Assembly (NCBI RefSeq): GCF_020531905.1
Contig: NZ_JAJAWG010000007.1
Span: forward strand, 62,001-126,000
Direction: 5' to 3'
Length of the DNA stretch: 64,000 bases
Source: Deefgea salmonis
GTDB taxonomy: Bacteria > Pseudomonadota > Gammaproteobacteria > Burkholderiales > Chitinibacteraceae
In this document: piece by piece, positions 9,268 to 17,051 of the stretch
Layout of the letters: every line of letters starts with the position of its first letter
Position numbering within the stretch: the stretch's first letter is position 1
Notes under the pieces: generated by a model
Seen by the model: only the letters and a program-made list of their open reading frames with translations
The model's database searches: none
What the model was told of the DNA's origin: nothing
Position numbers and translations under genes: made by a program

Positions 9268-9457
9268 TCTACCTCAGGGCGGATGCGCTGATTTGTATTG
9301 TAGGTTGATTGCGATGCGCATTGTACGGGTGACCGCGTATTTTACCTCAAGCTGCGGTGTTACGAGCACGTTTGAATCGGTAGTCGCGCAAATTGCGCTC
9401 GACGCAGCGCGCTGCGCTTAGAAGGCGTCTTGGTCATGCAAAAGGAGATTTACATTG

Positions 9458-9502
9458 CATTCTGGCGACAGACTGGACTAGCCAAATCTTGTCGCCAGAA
9501 TG
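9458..9502. repeat. 13-bp perfect inverted repeat upstream of the purK cistrons
   Basis: CATTCTGGCGACA (9458-9470) and TGTCGCCAGAATG (9490-9502) with a 19-base loop, in the 256-bp gap between purE and the small membrane gene. No T tract on either side. It could be a regulatory or processing hairpin inside the purE-purK transcript. No gene is seen in the gap. Confidence 0.6.
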
Positions 9503-9523
9503 GATCTTGCTGTAACTACTGCG

Positions 9524-10012
9524 TTACTCGACGCTAGGCAATTGCATATCAAGGACGGTTTGTTTTTGTGCTTCGCGGAACGCATTGAGTTTGGCGGCTA
9601 ATTCGGTGTTGCCATTGGCGAGCATGGCAATGGCAAATAAAGCGGCATTGGCCGCACCCGCTTCACCAATGGCAAACGTGGCCACTGGAATCCCTTTGGG
9701 CATTTGCACGATGGAAAGTAAAGAATCTTCACCGCGCAAGTATTTAGAAGGCACGGGCACACCCAGTACCGGCAAGATGGTTTTGGCGGCCAACATGCCC
9801 GGCAAATGCGCGGCACCACCGGCTCCGGCAATAATGCAGGCTAAGCCACGTTCTGCCGCGGTTTCGGCATAAGAAAATAGCAGGTCAGGCGTGCGATGTG
9901 CTGATACCACGCGACATTCAAATTCGATACCAAACGCTTGCAGCTGTTTGGCCGCGTGCTGCATGACATCCCAATCGCTATTGCTACCCATTACTACACC
10001 GACTTGGATCAT
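9524..10012 (-). CDS. purE: N5-carboxyaminoimidazole ribonucleotide mutase
   Basis: PurE, 162 aa, moves the carboxylate of N5-CAIR to give CAIR. The class I signature is clear: [14 protein letters not shown] at the N-terminus, [11 protein letters not shown] (catalytic His), [16 protein letters not shown] and [18 protein letters not shown]. It pairs functionally with PurK downstream. Confidence 0.96.
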   Translation of the reverse strand: MIQVGVVMGSNSDWDVMQHAAKQLQAFGIEFECRVVSAHRTPDLLFSYAETAAERGLACIIAGAGGAAHLPGMLAAKTILPVLGVPVPSKYLRGEDSLLSIVQMPKGIPVATFAIGEAGAANAALFAIAMLANGNTELAAKLNAFREAQKQTVLDMQLPSVE

Positions 10013-10202
10013 GGCGGCTTACCCTTTGTGCAAAGCACGCGATTTTACCGAAAAAAGACGTAAGATTGATAGTTATCTTGCCGTGGCTTGGGTTTTTTAG
10101 GCAAAAGCAAGACACCTTACGTATTAGTGTTGACTAATATTGCTGTAGCTAGCATGCTGATCGCGATGCTATTGCATTGTTTCCATCCTATGTTTTTTTG
10201 CG

Positions 10203-10233
10203 CGCCAAATCGCCCGATTTGGCGTTTTTTTTT
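10203..10233 (+). terminator. Rho-independent terminator reading + , no + gene before it
   Basis: CGCCAAATCG-CC-CGATTTGGCG followed by nine T on the + strand (10225-10233). Both flanking genes are on the minus strand, so it does not end either of them. It may block antisense transcription into the pilus operon or end a small + strand RNA. Confidence 0.75.
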
Positions 10234-10235
10234 GG

Positions 10236-10694
10236 CTAGGGATTGATGCTAATCGGTACGTAATCAATATATTCGCCAGACTCAACCTTCTGTTTGCCAT
10301 AGACATGCGTCCAGAAATAAACGCCTTGCTGCACGCCGGTGGCGGTGGCGGTGAGTGGCAGGCCAACTTGGCCGTCGCCAAAAATGCGTGAACAAGTGCC
10401 TGCGCCTGGGTAGCTGTGACAGAGCTGGTAATTGAGACGGCTGCTGGCGTTATTGCTATTACGCATTTGTCGATTTTGAATATTGCTCGAGGTTTGTGAT
10501 GGGCCCGCAGTAATTTGCAGGGGCACGCCTTTGGGGCAAGTAATCCAAAATGCTTGTTGAACCGAAATTCCGGCTTCGTTAACTGCAGGTTCATAGCCGC
10601 CCAAATCGCCAGTGGGCAGTGAAATATGACAGCTGGCGGCGATGCTAACGCCATTCAGTCCGCAAAAAATCAAGCCGAGTATTGAGTGCTTCAT
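10236..10694 (-). CDS. Spore coat U domain pilus subunit, probable tip (CsuE-like)
   Basis: 152 residues, last gene of the Csu-type pilus operon. Signal peptide MKHSILGLIFCGLNGVSIAA, then an SCPU-type beta domain with Cys at mature position 2, AFWITCPKG and a C-terminal YVPISINP donor-like strand. The ATG at 10694 overlaps the usher stop as ATGA and has AAGGAA upstream, so it is preferred to the start at 10709. By position it is probably the tip subunit, although CsuE is usually about twice as long; it could be a short minor pilin. Confidence 0.8.
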   Translation of the reverse strand: MKHSILGLIFCGLNGVSIAASCHISLPTGDLGGYEPAVNEAGISVQQAFWITCPKGVPLQITAGPSQTSSNIQNRQMRNSNNASSRLNYQLCHSYPGAGTCSRIFGDGQVGLPLTATATGVQQGVYFWTHVYGKQKVESGEYIDYVPISINP

Positions 10695-12976
10695 GGCAAT
10701 TCCTTGCAAATGCTTGGGGGGATTTCATTCACAATGGCCTGACTTTGCGGTACTTCCAGCGTTCCGGTACAGCGCTCGGTATGAAATGAGTAGATTCCGG
10801 GCGCTAAATCTTCGGTATAAAAGTAGCCATCCAAGGCGGTTTGCAGGTCGATCGTGTGGTTTGCATTGCGAATAGTGACGCGTTGATTGGCGAGTGCTTG
10901 ACCATTTGGCTGTTGTAATTGGCCACTCACTGCCGCAATGATTCGAGCAGGAAACACCACTTTTTGGGCGTTAAAATTGCCACTTAAAATGTCTTTTCTT
11001 AGTTGCGGCAGACTGTAATGCAACGGTATTTCAGCTTGATCGACGCTGATTTGATGCCAGCCATTGTTGGCCAAATCGGGTAAAAAAGCGATGCCTTGCG
11101 TGTTCGTCATGCCGATTGGGCTACCATTTTTTAAAACGGGTACGCCGGGGATATCGGCCAATTGGGCGATGGCAAAACTTTGGTTGATTGGGCGCGTAAA
11201 TCCATAGTATCCCTCGCTATAAGCGAGCGCGCTTGACCATGAAATTTGTCCATTATTCACGTGCTGATTTAAACGATTGCTTTGCAGTAAGGACAACTCG
11301 AATTGGCCTTGTGCGTGCTTGCTTTGCAGCCAAGCGCTGTAGTCGGTGCCTTGTTCTTGCTGTTGCACGCCAAGGTTATAGCCCCAGCCTTGGCCGAGTG
11401 GGGCGCTTTGATTTAAGTTACTGCTGTTTAATGTTTGCCCATCTTGGTAGCGACTACTCATGTATAAACTGCCGCCTTGATCAAAACTCCATGACAGGGT
11501 GAGAAAACCACTGATTTTTCGCTGTTTGGCAGCATGCTGTGATTGCAATTGAGCATTGATGGCCAGTGAGCGTATAGGAGAAATGGCATAGCCGATTTGG
11601 TAGCGGGTAAAGGTTTGTTGCTCGTTTTGTCCCATCTGCCGACCGATATTCAGGCTGATATTGCCAAATACAGGCTGGCCCCAGCTAATGCCAATATCAC
11701 TGGACCAATCGGGTGCGCTCAGCTCAGTAAAGAGATCATTTTTAGGTAAAAAATAAGGTGTTTGTCGCCGCGCATTTGCTGAGATGCTGAATGCTTGATT
11801 AACAAAGCGGTATTGTAAAACTTGGGCTGAGCCGCCGCTCTGCTCTGCATGCTTGGCCCATGAGGCGGCACTGCCTAGTGTGCCATAGGTGCCTAGACCG
11901 ATATTGGCCAGCAGGCCTATGCGGTGCTGATCGCTTTGGCCGCTTGCTTGCCCGCCGAGGGTGAGCCAATCGGTGAACCCAAAGCGTTGGTAGCCGGAAT
12001 AAGTGAGACCTTGGTAATCATTAAAACTGCCGTTTTGCCGCGCGACGCCGACATTGTAATTAAATTCGCTCAGGCCGGCTTTGAGTAAAGAGTCATCAAA
12101 ATAATACGGCGTGCGATAGCGCTGCGTATGACCACTGCTGTCGCGGATGACGATTTCTACATCTTGTAAGCCGGTGTAGTAGCTAAGGTCATTAAAGTTG
12201 TAGACGCCCGGTTGTAGGTTTTGGCTCGAAATCTGTTGACCATTGAGGTAAATATCAGCGGTTGATGGCTGGGTGACTGGGGCTTGGAATTGAGCGCTAG
12301 GGCTGGCGTTAAAATTGGGTTGCATGGCAAACACCCGCGCAACGCCAATCCCGGCCATGGCTTGGCTCTGACCTAATGGCCCTGTTGTGGGGATAAGATC
12401 ACCAACGCTCAAGCGCAACATGGATTGCGGCACGTCGTAAGTGAGTAAGGTATTGATACGCCGCCATTCTGATTGATCTGGCTGGTGGTTATAGCTTTGT
12501 TCGCTGCGAAAATTAACATAACCGCGATTGATATTGAGGGTTGGATTGAATTGAAAATCCACACCTTGCGTTTGGCTTTGTTTTCGCAGCGACAGTTGGT
12601 AATTCAGATACCACGATAAAGCCGTTGGGGCGGCATATAGCTGGCTAGGATCGTGGCTGAGCATAATTTCTGTTTCGCCAAAATAGCGTGCGTCTGCAGT
12701 GAGCTCAAGGCTTAATTGCGCCGGATCGAATCGGCTATGTAGGCCTTTTAGCGAACTAATTGCATAGTAATTCTCACCTTCAAACCAGATTGCATTCTGG
12801 GTATCTTCTTCTAGGCCATGCAGCGCGCTGCCTGCAATCCAATACTCATCATTATCGTAGAGCGCAGGTACATCACCTTGCGCGACCCCGTTGAGCGTTA
12901 GCGCCACGACCAGTGGATCGGCAGCCAGAGCTGGGCTGATCAGGGCAAGAAAAAATAAAGTGTTTAAGATTTGCAC
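10691..12976 (-). CDS. Outer membrane usher of Csu-type pilus (CsuD-like)
   Basis: 761-residue fimbrial usher with a signal peptide (MQILNTLFFLALISPALA). The N-terminal domain is followed by a 24-strand barrel region rich in alternating aromatic residues, a plug segment near VTQPSTADIYLNGQQI, and C-terminal carboxypeptidase-like folds (GQALANQRVTIRNANH, DGYFYTEDLAPG). Length is in the range of gamma-3/sigma ushers. It overlaps the chaperone gene by 13 bp and the terminal pilin by 4 bp. It secretes and anchors subunits in the outer membrane. Confidence 0.92.
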   Translation of the reverse strand: MQILNTLFFLALISPALAADPLVVALTLNGVAQGDVPALYDNDEYWIAGSALHGLEEDTQNAIWFEGENYYAISSLKGLHSRFDPAQLSLELTADARYFGETEIMLSHDPSQLYAAPTALSWYLNYQLSLRKQSQTQGVDFQFNPTLNINRGYVNFRSEQSYNHQPDQSEWRRINTLLTYDVPQSMLRLSVGDLIPTTGPLGQSQAMAGIGVARVFAMQPNFNASPSAQFQAPVTQPSTADIYLNGQQISSQNLQPGVYNFNDLSYYTGLQDVEIVIRDSSGHTQRYRTPYYFDDSLLKAGLSEFNYNVGVARQNGSFNDYQGLTYSGYQRFGFTDWLTLGGQASGQSDQHRIGLLANIGLGTYGTLGSAASWAKHAEQSGGSAQVLQYRFVNQAFSISANARRQTPYFLPKNDLFTELSAPDWSSDIGISWGQPVFGNISLNIGRQMGQNEQQTFTRYQIGYAISPIRSLAINAQLQSQHAAKQRKISGFLTLSWSFDQGGSLYMSSRYQDGQTLNSSNLNQSAPLGQGWGYNLGVQQQEQGTDYSAWLQSKHAQGQFELSLLQSNRLNQHVNNGQISWSSALAYSEGYYGFTRPINQSFAIAQLADIPGVPVLKNGSPIGMTNTQGIAFLPDLANNGWHQISVDQAEIPLHYSLPQLRKDILSGNFNAQKVVFPARIIAAVSGQLQQPNGQALANQRVTIRNANHTIDLQTALDGYFYTEDLAPGIYSFHTERCTGTLEVPQSQAIVNEIPPSICKELP

Positions 12977-13686
12977 GCGCGAAGAGGGATGTTTAACGAT
13001 TGTTCAATATTGGAATGATCGGTTTCAATTTTAATATTTTGCGCTTGATCGCTGCAGGCATTGGCCGGCAAAGGCAGTTGGTATTGCCGAGTTGCGCCGG
13101 GCAGTAGATACCAATTATCAAATTGTTGGATGGCCGCACCTTGTGTGCCGATTTGAATGTGGCGCAATTTTTGCGTCACATTACCGGTATTGCTGAGGGT
13201 GAAATTGAGTGTGTGTTGCTCGACGTGCATCGGGCTGGCTTCGAGGCCGATGTGCTGCTGCTTAGCGTCAATAAAAATCGGCACGCCAAAACTCACCACC
13301 ATCGCCACATTGCCACTTTGTGCTGAGTCGGCTGCGCTACTGGGCTGCTCATTAAAATACAAGCGATACGCTGACTCTTGTTCTTGGCTGGCGGATTTAC
13401 GCGCAATACGCACCACTTGTTTTTGCTGCGGTTGCAGTTCAAATTGGCGCGGGAAATAAATTAAATCTTGCTGGGCTTCGAGATACGCATCATTAGCCGC
13501 GGCATCCTGCGTCCAGCGTTTAAGCACCAAGGCAATGCGTAATGGCGTATTGCCATTATTGCTGACGGTAATCGCTTGGCTTTTAGTCTGGTTGGTGAAA
13601 TCGAGCCGAATCGGGCTAATCGAAAACTCACCGGCAGAAAGTATGGTGCTGGTCAGGGCGATAACTAGAGTCAGAATCCATTGCAT
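12964..13686 (-). CDS. Periplasmic pilus chaperone (CsuC-like)
   Basis: 240 residues with a signal peptide ending at LSAGEF. PapD-type two-domain chaperone: FSISPIRLDF strand, NTPLRIALVLKRW, YFPRQFELQPQQKQVVRI and RLYFNEQ around the G1 strand, then a second Ig-like domain. It donates a strand to pilin subunits and delivers them to the usher. It lies 105 bp after the major pilin gene and overlaps the usher by 13 bp. Confidence 0.92.
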   Translation of the reverse strand: MQWILTLVIALTSTILSAGEFSISPIRLDFTNQTKSQAITVSNNGNTPLRIALVLKRWTQDAAANDAYLEAQQDLIYFPRQFELQPQQKQVVRIARKSASQEQESAYRLYFNEQPSSAADSAQSGNVAMVVSFGVPIFIDAKQQHIGLEASPMHVEQHTLNFTLSNTGNVTQKLRHIQIGTQGAAIQQFDNWYLLPGATRQYQLPLPANACSDQAQNIKIETDHSNIEQSLNIPLRACKS

Positions 13687-13790
13687 TATTTCTACTTCAT
13701 TAGAAAATTATAATTATAGAGTATAGGTGGTCATTTTCTGATCAGCATCCTCTCTTGATAGCAAGGTGCAAGAGAGGACAACCACGCTAT

Positions 13791-14249
13791 TTATGGATTA
13801 AGCGTTAAGGTCACAGTATCGGTGTAGTTGTTTGCAACAGGTGCGTCCTCTAATGCCGCTTCAGCAATGGTTGCAGTTAAAACAACGTTAATAGCTGTAT
13901 TTTTTCCTGTACCTGTTCCGGTGGCTTTATCATCTAAAACTAAAGAGTAAGGGATTTTGTTGCCGCCCGAGACTAAGTTCTTTTGTGTATCGATGGGATT
14001 GCTACCATTATTGGTCGTCAGCGTATAGCTCGTGCCGTTACTGCACCAAAATTGAGCGATTCCAGTTTTGTTGGCAGGCGCTGTGCCAGCTTGTAAACTG
14101 CCAAAATCAATTGTAATTGGGCTTGCGTCAGCAAAGGCACAAGTGCCAACGACGTTGGCATTGATAATAACGTCTTTGGTCGCTGCAAAACTGGTGCTGC
14201 TCAATAGTACGAGTGCAATCGCAAGGCTTTGAGTTAGTTTTTTATTCAT
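13791..14249 (-). CDS. Spore coat U domain major pilin (CsuA/B-like)
   Basis: 152 residues: signal peptide MNKKLTQSLAIALVLLSSTS, then an SCPU domain with NANVVGTCAFADAS, FGSLQAGTA, the second Cys in AQFWCSNGTSYTL and the C-terminal donor strand YTDTVTLTLNP. This matches archaic (sigma) chaperone-usher pilins of the Csu type that assemble by donor-strand exchange. Its own upstream gap of 214 bp suggests separate expression and a major-subunit role. Confidence 0.9.
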   Translation of the reverse strand: MNKKLTQSLAIALVLLSSTSFAATKDVIINANVVGTCAFADASPITIDFGSLQAGTAPANKTGIAQFWCSNGTSYTLTTNNGSNPIDTQKNLVSGGNKIPYSLVLDDKATGTGTGKNTAINVVLTATIAEAALEDAPVANNYTDTVTLTLNP

Positions 14250-14463
14250 GGCTAATTCCGTTTAAATATATAAATCGATTTAAGATGAATCTTATAGATC
14301 TAAATATTTTATAAGAATTTTTTGCCAAAAGCTTTGTAAAAATACCATTATTAACAACGACTTATTGCTTTTTTATACGTATTTTTTATTTCTTGCAGAT
14401 ATAAATTAAGCACGTAAGTATTTTTAATTTAAATGCAAAGTTAAATATTGTGGGTGTTTTTTT
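14250..14463. other. AT-rich gap upstream of the major pilin gene
   Basis: About 214 bp, strongly AT-rich, between two pilin genes read on the minus strand. No ORF of note. It probably carries the promoter and leader of the major pilin gene; I could not fix a -35/-10 pair with confidence. Confidence 0.4.
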
Positions 14464-14919
14464 TTATGGGTTAATTGTAAGAATTACGACATCATTGTAA
14501 TGACCAATTGGTTTACTTTGATAATCGATTTCTTTGACGGTCGCAGTGAGTGCAACGTTGATATTCTGTCCGTTTCCCGTGCCTGTAGCAGGGCTTACGC
14601 TGAGTCCGTAGGGCAGCCATGCAGCTTGAGTCGCATGTTTCATTCGCCGTTGTGAGTTAATGGCATAAAGCCCTTCATTTAACTGCAGCTTAAAAGGCGT
14701 GCCATTCACACAATTAATTTGTGTACTGGCATTGATGCTTCTATTGCCGTGGGCTAAATCGCCAAAATCCATATTGATGGCATTGCTATTGATGAATTTA
14801 CATGCGGATTCAACAAAAATACGAACTCGCATACTACCGCCAGATGAGGCGAGGCTGGGCATGCTGAGTGTCAGCGCCAAGCCCAGTGCAGCTAAAAATC
14901 GTAGGTTGTATTGGGCCAT
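14464..14919 (-). CDS. Spore coat U domain minor pilin
   Basis: 151 residues with signal peptide (MAQYNLRFLAALGLALTLSM) and an SCPU domain: RIFVESACKFINS, MDFGDLAHGN, INCVNGTPFKLQLNEG and donor-strand end NDVVILTINP. Two Cys are placed as in the major pilin. It overlaps the short pilin-like ORF upstream by 28 bp. Likely a minor subunit or adaptor. Confidence 0.85.
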   Translation of the reverse strand: MAQYNLRFLAALGLALTLSMPSLASSGGSMRVRIFVESACKFINSNAINMDFGDLAHGNRSINASTQINCVNGTPFKLQLNEGLYAINSQRRMKHATQAAWLPYGLSVSPATGTGNGQNINVALTATVKEIDYQSKPIGHYNDVVILTINP

Positions 14920-15128
14920 GATGCAGTTTTGTCCTGATAGATTCTAGTTGTCATTGCTTGTGCTGATCGGCAGCTCAGTTTGATCTTGGGCGGCATTTGC
15001 TCGCTCGCGCTTTGCCATTGAGTTTGGCATTGTCCAACGACGTTGACTCGCAAAATCAGCTCTTTGGCCATGCTCGGGCTCAGGTAGCAAAGTAGGCTTA
15101 AGCAATACAAAGGCGCGTGGCGGGGCAT
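14892..15128 (-). pseudogene. Short SCPU-like ORF, probably a truncated pilin gene
   Basis: 78 residues. The first half looks like an SCPU pilin: a signal-like start (YCLSLLCYLSPSMA), LRVNVVGQCQTQ and a second Cys in IKLSCRSAQ, as in the full pilins. It ends at half the normal length, without the donor strand. No Shine-Dalgarno is visible before the ATG at 15128, and the candidate left end of the mobile element begins three bases upstream. I read it as a pilin gene remnant, or a small gene whose 5' context was altered by insertion. Confidence 0.5.
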
Positions 15129-15130
15129 GG

Positions 15131-15142
15131 TTCAATACAGAA
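15131..15142. other. Candidate left attachment site
   Basis: TTCAATACAGAA here resembles TTCCAATACAAA at the mnmE 3' end (26926-26937), sharing CAATACA exactly. It also matches the TTCTGTATTG core I recall for SGI1-type elements that use trmE/mnmE. The match is short, so this is a candidate only. Confidence 0.3.
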
Positions 15143-15826
15143 TGTGGTGAGTGAGTGTATAGGCCCCATAAATGCTGGGTTTAATGTTAATGGAAATCTA
15201 CTTGTATACCTTCTTGTGTACCTAAAACTAAATCCGTGCCCCATATTAGACCAGTTTTGAACAAACCGCGCCAAGGTGGCAGGCAGAGGAATGACCGCGA
15301 TTCATTTTGAAGCATCGCCAATATTTGATAGGTTGGCCCTATCCACCCCCCAAACGCAGCACGTTATTGACTACGGCGCTTCGCCAGCGGATTGCAGCCA
15401 CATACCCCTAACTAAATGGTGTAAACCAGTCAACTTGTAAACTAACTTTCATAGGCCACGCCTAGCAAAACAGCGGGGCTCGCATTACCCGTAGTCAACC
15501 AACCCTAGACAGTACCTTTTGTGTCAACTGACCTGCATACCATATGGGGGTATATTTTCGCCATGCTCTTGGAGGGAATCAGGTCATTTCTTGCTGATAT
15601 TGCCTCACAACCAAGTGATACGACGTGATCACACGCCGGACTCCTTTTTTTTATAACAGCAGGCTGAACCTCATCAGCACGCTAATAATTCAGACCCCCC
15701 CCTTATGAAAAACACGCCGCGAAAATGTAACGCTAAGCTACCGGTTCTGAATTCTTAGGCGCTAGACTTTTGATACCCCCACCCTCAGGCAATCAGACCA
15801 CAATCAGACCACCGACCCCTAGTCGG

Positions 15827-16077
15827 ACTGGGTACAACGGGTACACGCTAGGGTATACGTTCGACTTTAAAAAAGTAATATATAGGGTGTGGGTCTGGTG
15901 TGTACCGTAATACCACTTGCTAGTACGTGCCACTGTGTCAGGGGTGGGGTGGTACATAAAACGATGTACCCAGTGTGCCCAGTGTGCCCACGCTTGCAAG
16001 TTGTTGATCTGTATAGGGTATTTCCTTTGTTGCGTGGGTGCACGTCCTTAATCGATCGTGTACCCAGTGTACCCACT
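15827..16077. repeat. Left iteron cluster, 9-bp period GTACCCAGT
   Basis: Tandem 9-mers: two on the minus strand (15827-15844), three on + (15966-15992: GTACCCAGT, GTGCCCAGT, GTGCCCACG) and two on + (16060-16077: GTACCCAGT, GTACCCACT). The same units in reverse orientation lie at 25150-25277. TGTACCCAGTGTGCCCA at 15965-15981 is found exactly, inverted, at 25262-25278. Likely binding sites of the replication protein or the recombinase. Confidence 0.7.
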
Positions 16078-16402
16078 TGGACGAATCGACCACGACCACA
16101 GGCCGCATTGTTGCAAGGTTTTGGGTTTTGGCGGGCTATATCAAGGGATTAAACAGGCAAAAACAGGGCAATTTTAGCGTTTGAAAACGTGCTTTTTTGT
16201 ACCGTTTTGCACACTAAAAAGCGCCGGTGCTTTGATACCACTAGCTTTTACTAGGGCAGCGCCTAACACCTTGCCAGCCATGCCTACAGCAGTACAACAG
16301 CAGTCAAAACCGAGCGCGATAGAGCGCCCATGCTGTGCCTTGGGGCGCGATTTAGACAGACGCAGGCCATCGGCACATGATGCAGCACCAGAAATACGGC
16401 GC

Positions 16403-16426
16403 AAAAAAAGCCACTCGAAAGCGGCT
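16403..16426 (-). terminator. Rho-independent terminator of the primase-helicase operon
   Basis: On the minus strand AGCCGCT-TTCG-AGTGGCT (one G-U pair) followed by a T run, about 30 bases after the last gene of the operon. Confidence 0.8.
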
Positions 16427-16454
16427 TAGTATAGGTGGGCAAGCAAGGAGGCAA

Positions 16455-17051
16455 TCAGCCTTGATCATCAGCGCCCAGCGGTTTAGGCACTAGCTCAGAT
16501 AGTCGCAAGGTAGCGCCGTGGAACAGGTCGCGGGCATCGTCATGCGCCCCCGCCGCAATTTTGCCAAACGGAATATAGAGGGCTTGCTTAGACCGATCAT
16601 CAATCACATGCACCCAGTGCAAATCAGGCCGCACTAATTGCCAGAACTCAAACGAATCAGTCAGTGGAATATCGTAAATTTGCGCCGTTGAGAGTATTAC
16701 CTTCATAAAACCCTTATCACCCGTAGCAAACTGTGACTTTATATTGCGGCGCTCATCCGGTGGACAATGCAACGCCGTTGCCACTTGCTCGACAATCTCC
16801 TGCCATAACGCCCACGCTTGCCGCGACTCACTGGGCAACACAAACGCATTGCCCACCGCGTCACGCTTCACCTTTGCGGCGTTATCGCTTAGTGCTGGCT
16901 TTATTTCCATCACTGACTCAGGCTGATAGGCCGCATCATTGCTGGGCGTACTGGGCGCAAAAAAAGCCGCAAACGCGGCCTCTTTTTCTGCGACAGCACC
17001 AGCGCCCACGGTTACGTCATGACTAGCAAGGGAAGTGCTTTTATTCATCAT
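16455..17051 (-). CDS. Hypothetical protein, last gene of replication operon
   Basis: 198 residues, not recognised. Residues 1-70 look disordered and Ala-rich (EKEAAFAAFFAPSTPSNDAA); the rest looks folded, with ALWQEIVEQVATALHCPP and FWQLVRPDLHWVHVIDD. It overlaps the DUF927 helicase gene by 11 bp and is followed by a terminator, so it is translated as the last cistron of the replication operon. A helper role in replication is possible but only from context. Confidence 0.7.
   Translation of the reverse strand: MMNKSTSLASHDVTVGAGAVAEKEAAFAAFFAPSTPSNDAAYQPESVMEIKPALSDNAAKVKRDAVGNAFVLPSESRQAWALWQEIVEQVATALHCPPDERRNIKSQFATGDKGFMKVILSTAQIYDIPLTDSFEFWQLVRPDLHWVHVIDDRSKQALYIPFGKIAAGAHDDARDLFHGATLRLSELVPKPLGADDQG

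Larger units (their letters stand above)
15143..16454. other. 1.3-kb left end of the element without a convincing gene
   Basis: No ORF here has a good ribosome site and plausible protein. TTGTGTACC-like words near 15200-15225 resemble those beside the integrase gene and may be integrase arm sites. The iteron cluster 15827-16077 and the terminator 16403-16426 are listed separately. The ORF at 16174-16404 (minus) begins inside that terminator and is not accepted. Confidence 0.5.

Noticed and set aside
15291-15440. 49-codon + ORF in the left element end
   Set aside because: AGGA touches the ATG directly, codon use is not convincing and no similarity is recognised.
15827-16077. Repeats considered as a CRISPR array
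   Set aside because: Units are 9-bp tandem words without spacers of regular length, and no cas genes are present.
16174-16404. 76-codon minus ORF near the end of the element operon
   Set aside because: It begins inside the operon terminator, has no ribosome site, and overlaps an equally long + frame. Neither composition is convincing.
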